Part shown: positions 57,201 to 64,000 of the stretch, one piece after another
Position numbering within the stretch: the stretch's first letter is position 1
Layout: every line of letters starts with the position of its first letter
DNA from: Actinomadura rayongensis
GTDB lineage: Bacteria; Actinomycetota; Actinomycetes; Streptosporangiales; Streptosporangiaceae
Reading direction: 5' to 3'
NCBI RefSeq assembly: GCF_009831215.1
Contig: NZ_WUTW01000003.1
Location: 435,325-499,324 of the forward strand
DNA: 64,000 nt
Notes under the pieces: generated by a model
Databases searched by the model: none
What the model was told of the DNA's origin: nothing
Seen by the model: the letters and a program-made list of their open reading frames with translations, nothing else
Made by a program: the position numbers and the translations under genes

Positions 57201-58448
57201 ATGAAAAAGCAGTTCATCGGCGTCGTGGCGGCGGGTCTGAGCGTGGCCCTCGCCGCCGCCGGGTGCGGCAAGGGAAGCGCTTCGGGCGATGATTCGGACG
57301 GTAAGACGATCCGTTTCGTCGCCGCGATCTACGACGACAACACCAAGGGTTACTGGGACGCCCTCATCAAGGATTTCCAGGCGAAGAACCCGGGCTACAA
57401 GGTCGCGCTCGAAATGGTCGACTGGGCGCAGATGGACCGCAAGGTGCAGACCTATGTCCAGACCAAGCAGACGCCGGACGTCCTCAACTACAACGCCTTC
57501 TCCGACTTCGCCCGCGACGGGCTGATCTACAAGGCGTCCGAGGTCGTCTCGCCGCAGGTGCTCGGCGACTTCACGCCGACGTTCGTCGCGCAGGCGCAGT
57601 ACCAGGGGCAGCAGTACGGGCTGCCGTTCATCTCCAGCGCCCGCCTGCTGTTCTACAACAAGGACCTGTTCGCCAAGGCGGGCCTCGGCGGACCGCCCGC
57701 GACGTGGGACGACGTCAAGAAGGACGCGCAGAAGATCAAGGCCGCGGGCGCCACCGGGTACGGGCTGCCGCTCGGCCCCGAGGAGGCGCAGGCCGAGTTC
57801 TACTCCTGGGCGATGAACAACGGCGGCGGCTGGGTGGACGCGTCCGGGAAATGGGCGATCGACCAGCCCGCGAACGTCGCCACGCTGACCTATCTGCGCG
57901 ACCTCACCAAGTCGGGCGTCACGCAGCCGAACCCGGAGACCACCGACCGCGCGAAGGTGTTCAACCAGTTCGCGCAGGGCCGGATCGGGATGGCGATCGG
58001 CGGACCGTTCACCAAGGCCGGATTCATCGACCCGGTGAACAAGAACCTGAACTTCGGCGTGGCGCCGCTGCCGAGCAGGGACGGCAAGGAGCACAACACG
58101 CTCGGCGTGATGGACGTCCTCGCGGCGTTCAAGAAGAACGGCGGCAAGAACCGCGAGGCGGTCCGCCGCTTCCTCGACTTCTTCTACACCGCGCAGAACA
58201 CGTCGAAGTTCCTCAAGTTGGAGGGCTTCCTGCCGGTCACGAAATCGGCCGGGGAGGCGCTCAGCTCCGACCCTTACATGAAGCAGTTCGTGGACGCGCT
58301 CCCGACGTCGAAGTTCGCTCCCACGAGCAATCCCGCCTGGTCCGCCGTGGCCGGGGCGGTGAAGCAGGATCTCGGCTCGGCCGTGTCCGGCGGCGACCCG
58401 AAGCAGGTCCTGTCCGGCATCCAGCGGACCGCCGAGAAGGCCGGCTGA
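57201..58448 (+). CDS. Carbohydrate ABC transporter substrate-binding lipoprotein
   Basis: A 415-residue solute-binding protein family 1 lipoprotein: signal ending LAAAGC, so the lipid-modified cysteine is at about residue 21. The mature domain begins with a TIRFVAAIYDDNTKGYW-like strand, and PDVLNYNAFSDFARDGLI and GLPFISSARLLFYNKDLFAKAGL are typical of the UgpB/maltose-type group. Binds a sugar or oligosaccharide outside the cell. ATG at 57201 with GGCGGAAC ahead. Its stop TGA abuts the GTG of the permease. No sugar-specific ATPase is in the operon, so a shared MsiK-type ATPase elsewhere is likely. Confidence 0.92.
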   Translation: MKKQFIGVVAAGLSVALAAAGCGKGSASGDDSDGKTIRFVAAIYDDNTKGYWDALIKDFQAKNPGYKVALEMVDWAQMDRKVQTYVQTKQTPDVLNYNAFSDFARDGLIYKASEVVSPQVLGDFTPTFVAQAQYQGQQYGLPFISSARLLFYNKDLFAKAGLGGPPATWDDVKKDAQKIKAAGATGYGLPLGPEEAQAEFYSWAMNNGGGWVDASGKWAIDQPANVATLTYLRDLTKSGVTQPNPETTDRAKVFNQFAQGRIGMAIGGPFTKAGFIDPVNKNLNFGVAPLPSRDGKEHNTLGVMDVLAAFKKNGGKNREAVRRFLDFFYTAQNTSKFLKLEGFLPVTKSAGEALSSDPYMKQFVDALPTSKFAPTSNPAWSAVAGAVKQDLGSAVSGGDPKQVLSGIQRTAEKAG

Positions 58449-59381
58449 GTGGACGGCGTCACGAAGGCGGGCCGGGGCGCGTCGTCCCGGCCCGCCCGGC
58501 TCCCCGGGCTCCGCCGCGCGCTCGCGCCGCTGCCGTGGCTCGCGCCGTCGCTGCTGCTCGTCGGCGCGGTGGTGCTGTGGCCGGTCGTGGAGATGGTCCG
58601 GACGTCGCTGCTGGACATCAGCTCGTCCGGCACGACGCTCGGCGGCGCGGGGACGTCCAACTACACCGACCTGTTCGACGAGCCGGACCTGTGGCCGGTG
58701 CTCGGCCGGACGCTGCTGTGGGTCGCCGGCGTGGTCGTCGCGGCGACCGTGCTGTCGCTCGCGCTCGGCCAGCTCCTGCACGCGCGGTTCCCCGGCCGCC
58801 GCGCCGTGCGGTGGGCGGTGATCGTCCCGTGGGCGGCGTCGGTGCTGATGACGGCGCTGATCTGGCGGTGGATGCTCGACAACGACTCCGGCGTGATCAA
58901 CCGCGTGCTGCTCGACCTGGGCGTCCTGGACAAGCCGGTCAACTGGCTGGCGCATCCCGCGCAGGCGCTGCTGTGGATGATGGGCGTCGCGGTGTTCGTG
59001 ACGCTGCCGTTCACCTCGTTCGTCATCCTCGCCGGACTGCAGAGCATTCCGGACGACGTCTACGAGGCGGCCCGGGTGGACGGCGCGTCCGCCTGGACGA
59101 CCTATTTCCGCATCACGCTGCCGCTGCTGCGCCCGTCCCTGCTCATCGGGACGATCGTGAACGTCATCAACGTGTTCAACAATTTCCCGATCATCTGGTC
59201 GATGACGCAGGGCGGCCCCGGGCACGCCACCGACATCACCACCACGTTCACCTACAAGATCGCGTTCTTCGACAAGCACGTCGGCGAATCGGCGGCGATG
59301 GCCGTGGTGAACTTCCTGCTCATCCTGCTGATGGTGCTGCTGTATCTGCGCGCCGTCCGGCGTCCGGGGGCGAGGGCATGA
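58449..59381 (+). CDS. Carbohydrate ABC transporter permease, MalF-like
   Basis: A 310-residue permease with about six helices, the first at about residues 33-52. The EAA loop is EAARVDGASAWTTYFRITLPLL (about residues 205-226). The long N-terminal helix and the order SBP-MalF-MalG are usual. GTG at 58449 directly follows the SBP stop (TGAGTG). Imports the ligand of the SBP together with the next gene and an ATPase encoded elsewhere. Confidence 0.93.
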   Translation: MDGVTKAGRGASSRPARLPGLRRALAPLPWLAPSLLLVGAVVLWPVVEMVRTSLLDISSSGTTLGGAGTSNYTDLFDEPDLWPVLGRTLLWVAGVVVAATVLSLALGQLLHARFPGRRAVRWAVIVPWAASVLMTALIWRWMLDNDSGVINRVLLDLGVLDKPVNWLAHPAQALLWMMGVAVFVTLPFTSFVILAGLQSIPDDVYEAARVDGASAWTTYFRITLPLLRPSLLIGTIVNVINVFNNFPIIWSMTQGGPGHATDITTTFTYKIAFFDKHVGESAAMAVVNFLLILLMVLLYLRAVRRPGARA

Positions 59382-60202
59382 ACAAGCGTTTCCGCGTCGC
59401 GCTGCTGGCCGGTGTGGGCTGGCTCGTCGCGCTGTTCTTCCTGCTGCCTTACGTCGAGATGCTGCTGACGGCGCTGAAGCCGGAACGGGAGCTGACGCGC
59501 TCGCCGGGCGGCTATCTCCCGTCGCACTGGCAGTGGTCGAATTTCACCGACGTCTGGTCGGCCGCGCCCCTTCTCACCAATCTGCGGGTGTCGCTGATCG
59601 TGGCGGGCGGGGCGACGGCGCTGACGCTGGCGTGCGCGCTCCCCGCCGCGTACTACGCCGCGCGCAACCGGTTCCAGGGGCGCGGCGCGTTCCTGCTGCT
59701 GGTGCTCGTCACGCAGATGTTCGCGCCGACCGCGCTCGTCATCGGCGTCTACCGGGAAATGGTCGCGCTGAACCTCACCGACACGCTGGAGGCGCTGATC
59801 CTCGTCAACGCGGCGTTCAATCTGCCGTTCTGCGTGTGGATCCTGCACGGCTCGTTCAGCGCCGTCCCGAAAGAGCTGGAGGAGGCCGCGTTCCTGGACG
59901 GCGCCGGACGCATCGGCGCCCTTTTCCGCGTGACGCTCCCGGTTTCGCTGCCCGGCGTCGTGACGGCCGTCGTCTACACGTTCATCACGGCGTGGAACGA
60001 GTACATCGTGGCGCTCACGGTGTCGGTCTCGGACAACAGGAAGCCGCTGACGGTCGCCGTCCCGTCGTTCGTCACGCAGTACCAGGAGCACTGGCAGTAC
60101 CTCTTCGCGACGTCGCTCATCGCGATCGTCCCGGTGGTGCTGCTGTTCGCGCTGGTCGAGCGGTACCTGATCGGCGGGCTGACCGCCGGGTCGGTGAAGT
60201 GA
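59378..60202 (+). CDS. Carbohydrate ABC transporter permease, MalG-like
   Basis: A 274-residue permease with about six helices and the EAA loop EAAFLDGAGRIGALFRVTLPVS (about residues 168-189). Its ATG overlaps the previous stop (ATGA). TAWNEYIVAL near the end is typical of the MalG/YcjP group. It closes the operon, and a 14-bp perfect hairpin terminator follows directly. Six plus six helices form the membrane channel of the importer. Confidence 0.93.
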   Translation: MNKRFRVALLAGVGWLVALFFLLPYVEMLLTALKPERELTRSPGGYLPSHWQWSNFTDVWSAAPLLTNLRVSLIVAGGATALTLACALPAAYYAARNRFQGRGAFLLLVLVTQMFAPTALVIGVYREMVALNLTDTLEALILVNAAFNLPFCVWILHGSFSAVPKELEEAAFLDGAGRIGALFRVTLPVSLPGVVTAVVYTFITAWNEYIVALTVSVSDNRKPLTVAVPSFVTQYQEHWQYLFATSLIAIVPVVLLFALVERYLIGGLTAGSVK

Positions 60203-60203
60203 C

Positions 60204-60237
60204 CCCGGGCCGCGCCCCGCGCCGGGCGCGGCCCGGG
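60204..60237. terminator. Terminator between sugar ABC operon and ferredoxin-P450 pair
   Basis: A perfect 14-bp stem (CCCGGGCCGCGCCC with its complement at 60224-60237) and 6-base loop, between convergent transcripts. No T-run on either side, but the stem is one of the strongest in the window. Confidence 0.75.
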
Positions 60238-60241
60238 ACGC

Positions 60242-60427
60242 TCAGCCGGTGACCCGCACCGCGCCCGACGGGCACAGGTTCGCGGCGGTGCGCGCCGCGT
60301 CCTCGTCCGCCGGGGCGGGCAGCAGGACGGTGACGAGCCCGTCGTCGTCCTGGTCGAACACCTCCGGGGCGGAGAGCGCGCACAGGCCCGCTCCGACGCA
60401 GACCGTCCGGTCGGCGGTGACCCGCAT
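60242..60427 (-). CDS. Ferredoxin ([3Fe-4S] type) for the P450
   Basis: A 61-residue ferredoxin with CVGAGLC (Cys10, Cys16) and a late CPSGAV (Cys52), the three-cysteine pattern of actinomycete P450 partner ferredoxins such as those with CYP105 enzymes. The ATG overlaps the P450 stop as TGATG, so the two are made together. It passes electrons from a ferredoxin reductase to the P450. No reductase gene is in view. Confidence 0.9.
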   Translation of the reverse strand: MRVTADRTVCVGAGLCALSAPEVFDQDDDGLVTVLLPAPADEDAARTAANLCPSGAVRVTG

Positions 60428-61617
60428 CAGGCCCCCCAGGTGATCGGCAGCGCGTTCACGCCCTGGATGGTCGTCGGGCCGCGCTGCGGCAGTTCGTCGC
60501 GCGGCACCTCGAGCCGCAGCGTCGGCACCCGCCTGATCAGCGCCGACAGTGCGATCTGGAGTTCGAGCCGCGCGAGGTTCTGGCCGAGGCACTGGTGGAC
60601 GCCGTACCCGAACGCCAGGTGGTGGCGCGCGGAGCGGTGGACGTCCAGGACGTCGGGGTCGGCGAACACGTCCCCGTCCCGGTTGACCAGCGAGTTGGGG
60701 ATGACGACGCCCTCCCCCGCGCGGATCGTCCGGCCGCCGATCTCGATGTCCTCCCGCGCGATGCGGATGCCCGCGATGTCGGCGATGGACAGGTAGCGGA
60801 GCAGTTCCTCCACGGCCGCCGGCATGAGGTCGGGGTCGTCGCGCAGTGCGGCCATCTGGTCGGGATGGTCGAGCAGCGCGATGACGCTCAGCGCGATCAT
60901 CGACGCGGTCGTCTCGTGGCCCGCGACCAGCAGCAGGATCGCCGACGACACGAGGTCGTCGGTGTCGGGCGGATCGTCGGCGGCGGCCAGGCGGCCGAGC
61001 AGCCCGGCCCGCCGCTCCGGGTCCTCGATGAGGGCGCGCAGGTACGCCGCCAGTTCGTCGCGCGCCGCGACCGAGACGTCCGGGTCGTCGGACCGCAGCA
61101 GGCGGCGGCTCGCGTCCTGAAAGAACGCGTGGTCGTCGTACGGGACGCCGAGCAGCCGGCAGATGACCATCGAAGGGACCGGGAGCGCGAAGTCCTCCAC
61201 CAGGTCGGCGGGCGGCCCGGCGGCGAGCATCCGGTCCAGGAACTCCGCGACGATCGCCTCGATCTCGGCGCGCATCCCGGCGACGCGGCGGACGGTGAAG
61301 TCGGGGATGAGCGGCCGGCGCCGGGCGCCGTGGTCGGGCGGGTCCAGGCCGATGAACGCCGGGGGCCGCAGCCGGAACGCCTCGAACCGCCGCGACAGCG
61401 CGGGGAAGCCGTCGCGCCTGCGGTCGGACGAGAGCCGCGGGTCGGCGAGCAGTTTCCGCGCGTCGTCGTAGTGCGGGACGAGCCACGCGGCGCGCCCGTC
61501 GTAGAGGGTGACCCGGACGAGCGGCTCGTCACGGGGAAGCGTCCGGTAGCCGGGCGGGGGGTCGTAGGGGCACGTGCGTGCCTGGGGATACGGAGGCGGG
61601 GTGAACGTGTCGGTCAT
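60427..61617 (-). CDS. Cytochrome P450 (CYP105-like)
   Basis: A 396-residue soluble P450. AGHETTAS is the oxygen-binding I helix, EELLRYLS near 285 the ExxR-type K helix, and FGYGVHQCLGQNLARLEL the heme loop with Cys343 as thiolate ligand. The proximal pattern and coupled ferredoxin are typical of CYP105-like actinomycete hydroxylases, which act on drugs, terpenes or antibiotics. ATG at 61617 follows GAGGGATGCG. The substrate is unknown; it is upstream of nothing but the ferredoxin on this strand. Confidence 0.93.
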   Translation of the reverse strand: MTDTFTPPPYPQARTCPYDPPPGYRTLPRDEPLVRVTLYDGRAAWLVPHYDDARKLLADPRLSSDRRRDGFPALSRRFEAFRLRPPAFIGLDPPDHGARRRPLIPDFTVRRVAGMRAEIEAIVAEFLDRMLAAGPPADLVEDFALPVPSMVICRLLGVPYDDHAFFQDASRRLLRSDDPDVSVAARDELAAYLRALIEDPERRAGLLGRLAAADDPPDTDDLVSSAILLLVAGHETTASMIALSVIALLDHPDQMAALRDDPDLMPAAVEELLRYLSIADIAGIRIAREDIEIGGRTIRAGEGVVIPNSLVNRDGDVFADPDVLDVHRSARHHLAFGYGVHQCLGQNLARLELQIALSALIRRVPTLRLEVPRDELPQRGPTTIQGVNALPITWGA

Positions 61618-61701
61618 CGCATCCCTCGCTCGTCGGTGGAGCACGAGGTGGTCTTGACAACGACCGTAAGCTTCTCCGACTCCGGGGGCAATGCCCCATC
61701 G

Positions 61702-62490
61702 TCAACGCTTCCTGCCGACGCCTCCGTAGAGCGATGTCGTCTGGGGCGAGCCCTCGTCGTCGGGGTGCCACGTCCACGGCCGGACGAGCCCGGGCTCGAT
61801 CAGCTCGTAGCCGTCGAAGATGCCGTTGATCTCCTCGCGGGTGCGGAACACCATCGGGGACGTCGCGTTCTCGAACGCCTTCTCCCACGACCGCTGCTCG
61901 CCGGGCGGCGTCCCGTCGCTGGTCAGGTGGGAGATCCCGACGTAGGAGCCGGGGGCCGAGCGCTCGCGGAACGCCGCGACGATCCGCGCCGGGTCCTCCG
62001 CGGGGGTGATGAAGTGGAACACCGCGATGAACAGCACCGCCACCGGACGGGTGAAGTCGATCAGGTCGTGCGTCTCGGGGGCGTCCAGGATCGCGGCCGG
62101 TTCGCGCATGTCGGCGGTCAGGATCCGGGTGTTGTCGCCCTCCAGCAGCGCGCGGCCGTGGACGGCGACGATCGGGTCGTAGTCCACGTAGAGCACGCGC
62201 GCGCCCGGATCGGCCTCCTGCGCGATCTGGTGGGTGTTGCGCATGGTCGGCAGGCCGGAGCCGATGTCGAGGAACTGCCTGATGCCGTGCTCGGCGGCCA
62301 GCCGGCGCACCACGCGGCCGAGGAAACGGCGGTTCTCCAGCGCCGTCGCGCGCACGGACGCCTCGCCGATCCCCTCGTACAGGGTGGCGTTGGCGCGCCG
62401 GTCGACCTCGTAGTGGTCCTTGCCGTGCAGGGCCTCGTCGTACATGCGGGCGGGGGTCGGGACGCCGAGGGGAATGGACTCGTCGGGCAA
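61702..62490 (-). CDS. SAM-dependent methyltransferase, DUF574 (methyltransferase 19) family
   Basis: A 262-residue protein common in actinomycetes. PTPARMYDEALHGKDHYEVDR at residues 11-31 and FLDIGSGLPT then VDYDPIV are the family hallmarks, the latter two matching the SAM-binding loop and acidic residue. Members are often expanded and probably methylate small molecules. The TTG at 62490 with GAGGTGA eight bases upstream is used. It lies 84 bp upstream of the P450 on the same strand and might belong to the same pathway. Confidence 0.86.
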   Translation of the reverse strand: MPDESIPLGVPTPARMYDEALHGKDHYEVDRRANATLYEGIGEASVRATALENRRFLGRVVRRLAAEHGIRQFLDIGSGLPTMRNTHQIAQEADPGARVLYVDYDPIVAVHGRALLEGDNTRILTADMREPAAILDAPETHDLIDFTRPVAVLFIAVFHFITPAEDPARIVAAFRERSAPGSYVGISHLTSDGTPPGEQRSWEKAFENATSPMVFRTREEINGIFDGYELIEPGLVRPWTWHPDDEGSPQTTSLYGGVGRKR

Positions 62491-62710
62491 CGCGGGTCAC
62501 CTCACCGAAAGCGGGAGCCGGGCGGGCGTACCGATCCTATTCCCGTCCGCCCGGCGGCGGTCCGGTTCCGGGCCCCTGTTCCGGACCGGACCGCGGTCGC
62601 CGGGCGCGCCGACCCTCTCATCCGGGTCCGACATTTCACGGCGGCCTTTGCGGGAACACGGAACCCGACCTTTGAATGGGATCTGACGAACCACGGCCAG
62701 AGGAGGCCAT

Positions 62711-63880
62711 GTGACCATCGACGTCGCCCGGGTCCGCGCGGAGACGCCGGGATGCGCCGGAGTCGTCCACTTCAACAACGCCGGCGCGGCCCTCCCGCCC
62801 CGGCCCGTCCTGGACGCCGTGCTCGGGCACCTGCGGCTGGAGGCCGAGATCGGCGGCTACGAGGCCGCGGACCGGGCCGCCGCCGCGCTCGACGACTTCT
62901 ACCCGGCCGTCGCGGCGCTGCTCGGCGCGCACCCGGACGAGATCGCCTACGTGGAGAACGCGACGCGGGCGTGGGACATGGCGTTCCACTCCGTCCCGTT
63001 CGCCGCCGGGGACCGCATCCTCACCACGACCAGCGAGTACGCCAGCAACGCCATCGCCTACCGGCGGGCCGAGGAGACGCTCGGCGTGCGGGTCGCGGTC
63101 GTGCCCGACGGTCCGGACGGCCTCGTGTCGCTGGACGCGCTCGCCGTTGAACTCGCGCGGGGGGACGTCCGGCTCGTCTCGCTCAACCACGTTCCGACGT
63201 ACAACGGGCTGGTGAACCCGGCCGCCGAGGTCGGGCGGCTGTGCCGGTCCGCGGGCGTGCTGTACCTGCTGGACGCGTGCCAGTCGGTCGGGCAGCGGCC
63301 CGTGGACGTCGCCGAGATCGGCTGCGACCTGCTGTCGGCGACCGGGCGCAAGTTCCTGCGGGGGCCGCGCGGCACCGGGTTCCTTTATGTCCGGCGGGGG
63401 GTGCTGTCGACGCTCGTCCCGCCGTTCCTCGATCTGCAGGCGGCGGACTGGCGGCCTCCGGACACCTACGTCCTGCGCGACGACGCGCGCCGCTTCGAGA
63501 CGTGGGAGCGGTTCTTCGCCGGGCAGATCGGGCTCGGCGTCGCGGCCCGGTACGCGGCGAGCCTCGGGGTGGAGGCGATCGCCTCGCGCGTCACCGGGCT
63601 GGCCGCCGACCTGCGCGGACGGCTCGCCGAGCGGCCCGGCGTGACCGTGCTGGACCGGGGTGCGGCGCCGTCCGGGATCGTGACGTTCACGGTCGACGGG
63701 GTCGCGGCGGACGACGTCCGGGACGCGCTGCGGGCGAAGGGCGTGAACGTGAGCGTCGCCGTCCCGAGCGGCCACGGATACACCACCGGGGCCGCTCCGG
63801 ACGTCGTCCGCGCGTCGGTGCACTACTACAACACCGAGGAGGAGATCGGTCTTTTGCTGGACGCGCTGCCGGTCACCTGA
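62711..63880 (+). CDS. Class V aminotransferase-fold PLP enzyme
   Basis: A 389-residue fold-type I PLP enzyme. Lys214 in ATGRKFLRGPRGTGFLYV should carry PLP, and DACQSVGQRPVDV supplies the cofactor-ring aspartate. HFNNAGAALPP at the N-terminus resembles isopenicillin-N epimerase and EgtE-like C-S lyases. Desulfurase, lyase or epimerase activity are all possible. GTG at 62711 follows AGAGGAGGCCAT. Divergent from the DUF574 gene; its end overlaps the truncated gene at the right edge by 8 bp. Confidence 0.88.
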   Translation: MTIDVARVRAETPGCAGVVHFNNAGAALPPRPVLDAVLGHLRLEAEIGGYEAADRAAAALDDFYPAVAALLGAHPDEIAYVENATRAWDMAFHSVPFAAGDRILTTTSEYASNAIAYRRAEETLGVRVAVVPDGPDGLVSLDALAVELARGDVRLVSLNHVPTYNGLVNPAAEVGRLCRSAGVLYLLDACQSVGQRPVDVAEIGCDLLSATGRKFLRGPRGTGFLYVRRGVLSTLVPPFLDLQAADWRPPDTYVLRDDARRFETWERFFAGQIGLGVAARYAASLGVEAIASRVTGLAADLRGRLAERPGVTVLDRGAAPSGIVTFTVDGVAADDVRDALRAKGVNVSVAVPSGHGYTTGAAPDVVRASVHYYNTEEEIGLLLDALPVT

Positions 63881-64000
63881 GCGTCCGGAACAGAGCCTCG
63901 GCGCGCTTCTCGTCCAGGACCAGGCGGGCCGGGTCGCGCGGGTCCGGGACGACCGGCGCGATCTTGTACCGCGCTGTGGCGGGGTCGGTGCGCTCCAGGC
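63873..64000 (-). CDS. Unrecognised gene, C-terminal fragment (partial at right edge)
   Basis: A leftward reading frame enters from the right edge and ends in TGA at 63875-63873. The 42 visible residues include YKIAPVVPDPRDPARLVLDEKRAEALFRTLR-like text: a proline/aspartate loop followed by an amphipathic helix. Codon bias fits real coding and the overlap with the convergent aminotransferase gene is small. I cannot name a family from this piece; a cell-envelope LCP-type C-terminus is a weak possibility. Confidence 0.45.
   Translation of the reverse strand, partial: LERTDPATARYKIAPVVPDPRDPARLVLDEKRAEALFRTLR

Overview
The window is a contiguous piece of a high-GC actinobacterial chromosome. The evidence is GC-rich third codon positions throughout, GTG/TTG starts, a mycothiol-dependent detoxification enzyme (Mca), a Cds1-type desulfhydrase, a family-5 uracil-DNA glycosylase, DUF4307, DUF501 and DUF574 proteins, and a CYP105-like P450 with its ferredoxin. 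Gene order is partly shared with Mycobacterium tuberculosis, as I remember it. Overall style fits a filamentous actinomycete such as the Thermomonosporaceae/Streptosporangiales, but genus is inference. I saw no rRNA, CRISPR array, insertion sequence or prophage.

Layout. 1-3.7 kb: end of an AurF-like oxygenase gene, a phosphopantetheinyl transferase, an anchored hypothetical protein and an ATP-dependent DNA ligase. 3.8-10.5 kb: small secreted protein, Cds1-like PLP enzyme, Rip1-like site-2 protease, FCD-type GntR regulator, lipoprotein, then mca with its small membrane partner, a DUF4307 protein and greA. 10.5-18.2 kb: an Lrp regulator divergent from hpd, a DUF4190 protein, three tandem M1 metallopeptidases and an anchored CBM2-like protein. 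18.2-23.2 kb: a leaderless TAXI-protein/bicupin/dehydrogenase operon behind a 17-bp palindrome, then ilvA with a structured leader. 23.2-33.7 kb: MFS transporter, a FIST-ROK pair, a MoxR-like ATPase/VWA pair, a small membrane protein, a quinone-oxidoreductase-like enzyme, a secreted hydrolase and metB. 33.8-42.6 kb: MMPL transporter, Nudix hydrolase, DHFR-like protein, small zinc-ribbon protein, cbs, SGNH hydrolase, thiolase and a Bax-inhibitor-1 protein. 42.7-49.6 kb: an odd tRNA-like gene, a degenerate CFA-synthase-like protein, NDH-2, udgB, and the ppx-DUF501-divIC-eno cluster. 49.8-60.2 kb: an SsuABC/NMT1-type ABC operon, one response regulator between two sensor kinases, and a sugar ABC operon. 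60.2-64 kb: ferredoxin-P450, a DUF574 methyltransferase, a class V aminotransferase and a truncated gene at the right edge.

How the genes work together. Sulfur-amino-acid enzymes (cbs, metB, the Cds1-like enzyme) and Mca give a cysteine/mycothiol theme. The eno-divIC-DUF501-ppx block is a conserved housekeeping cluster. Two ABC importers have overlapping or abutting genes with visible promoters. The most unusual items are the TAXI/cupin/dehydrogenase operon, the T-box-like leader upstream of ilvA, a sensor kinase whose N-terminal tail is 23 in-register copies of a 12-bp repeat, and the class I tRNA-like gene with a non-canonical anticodon loop.
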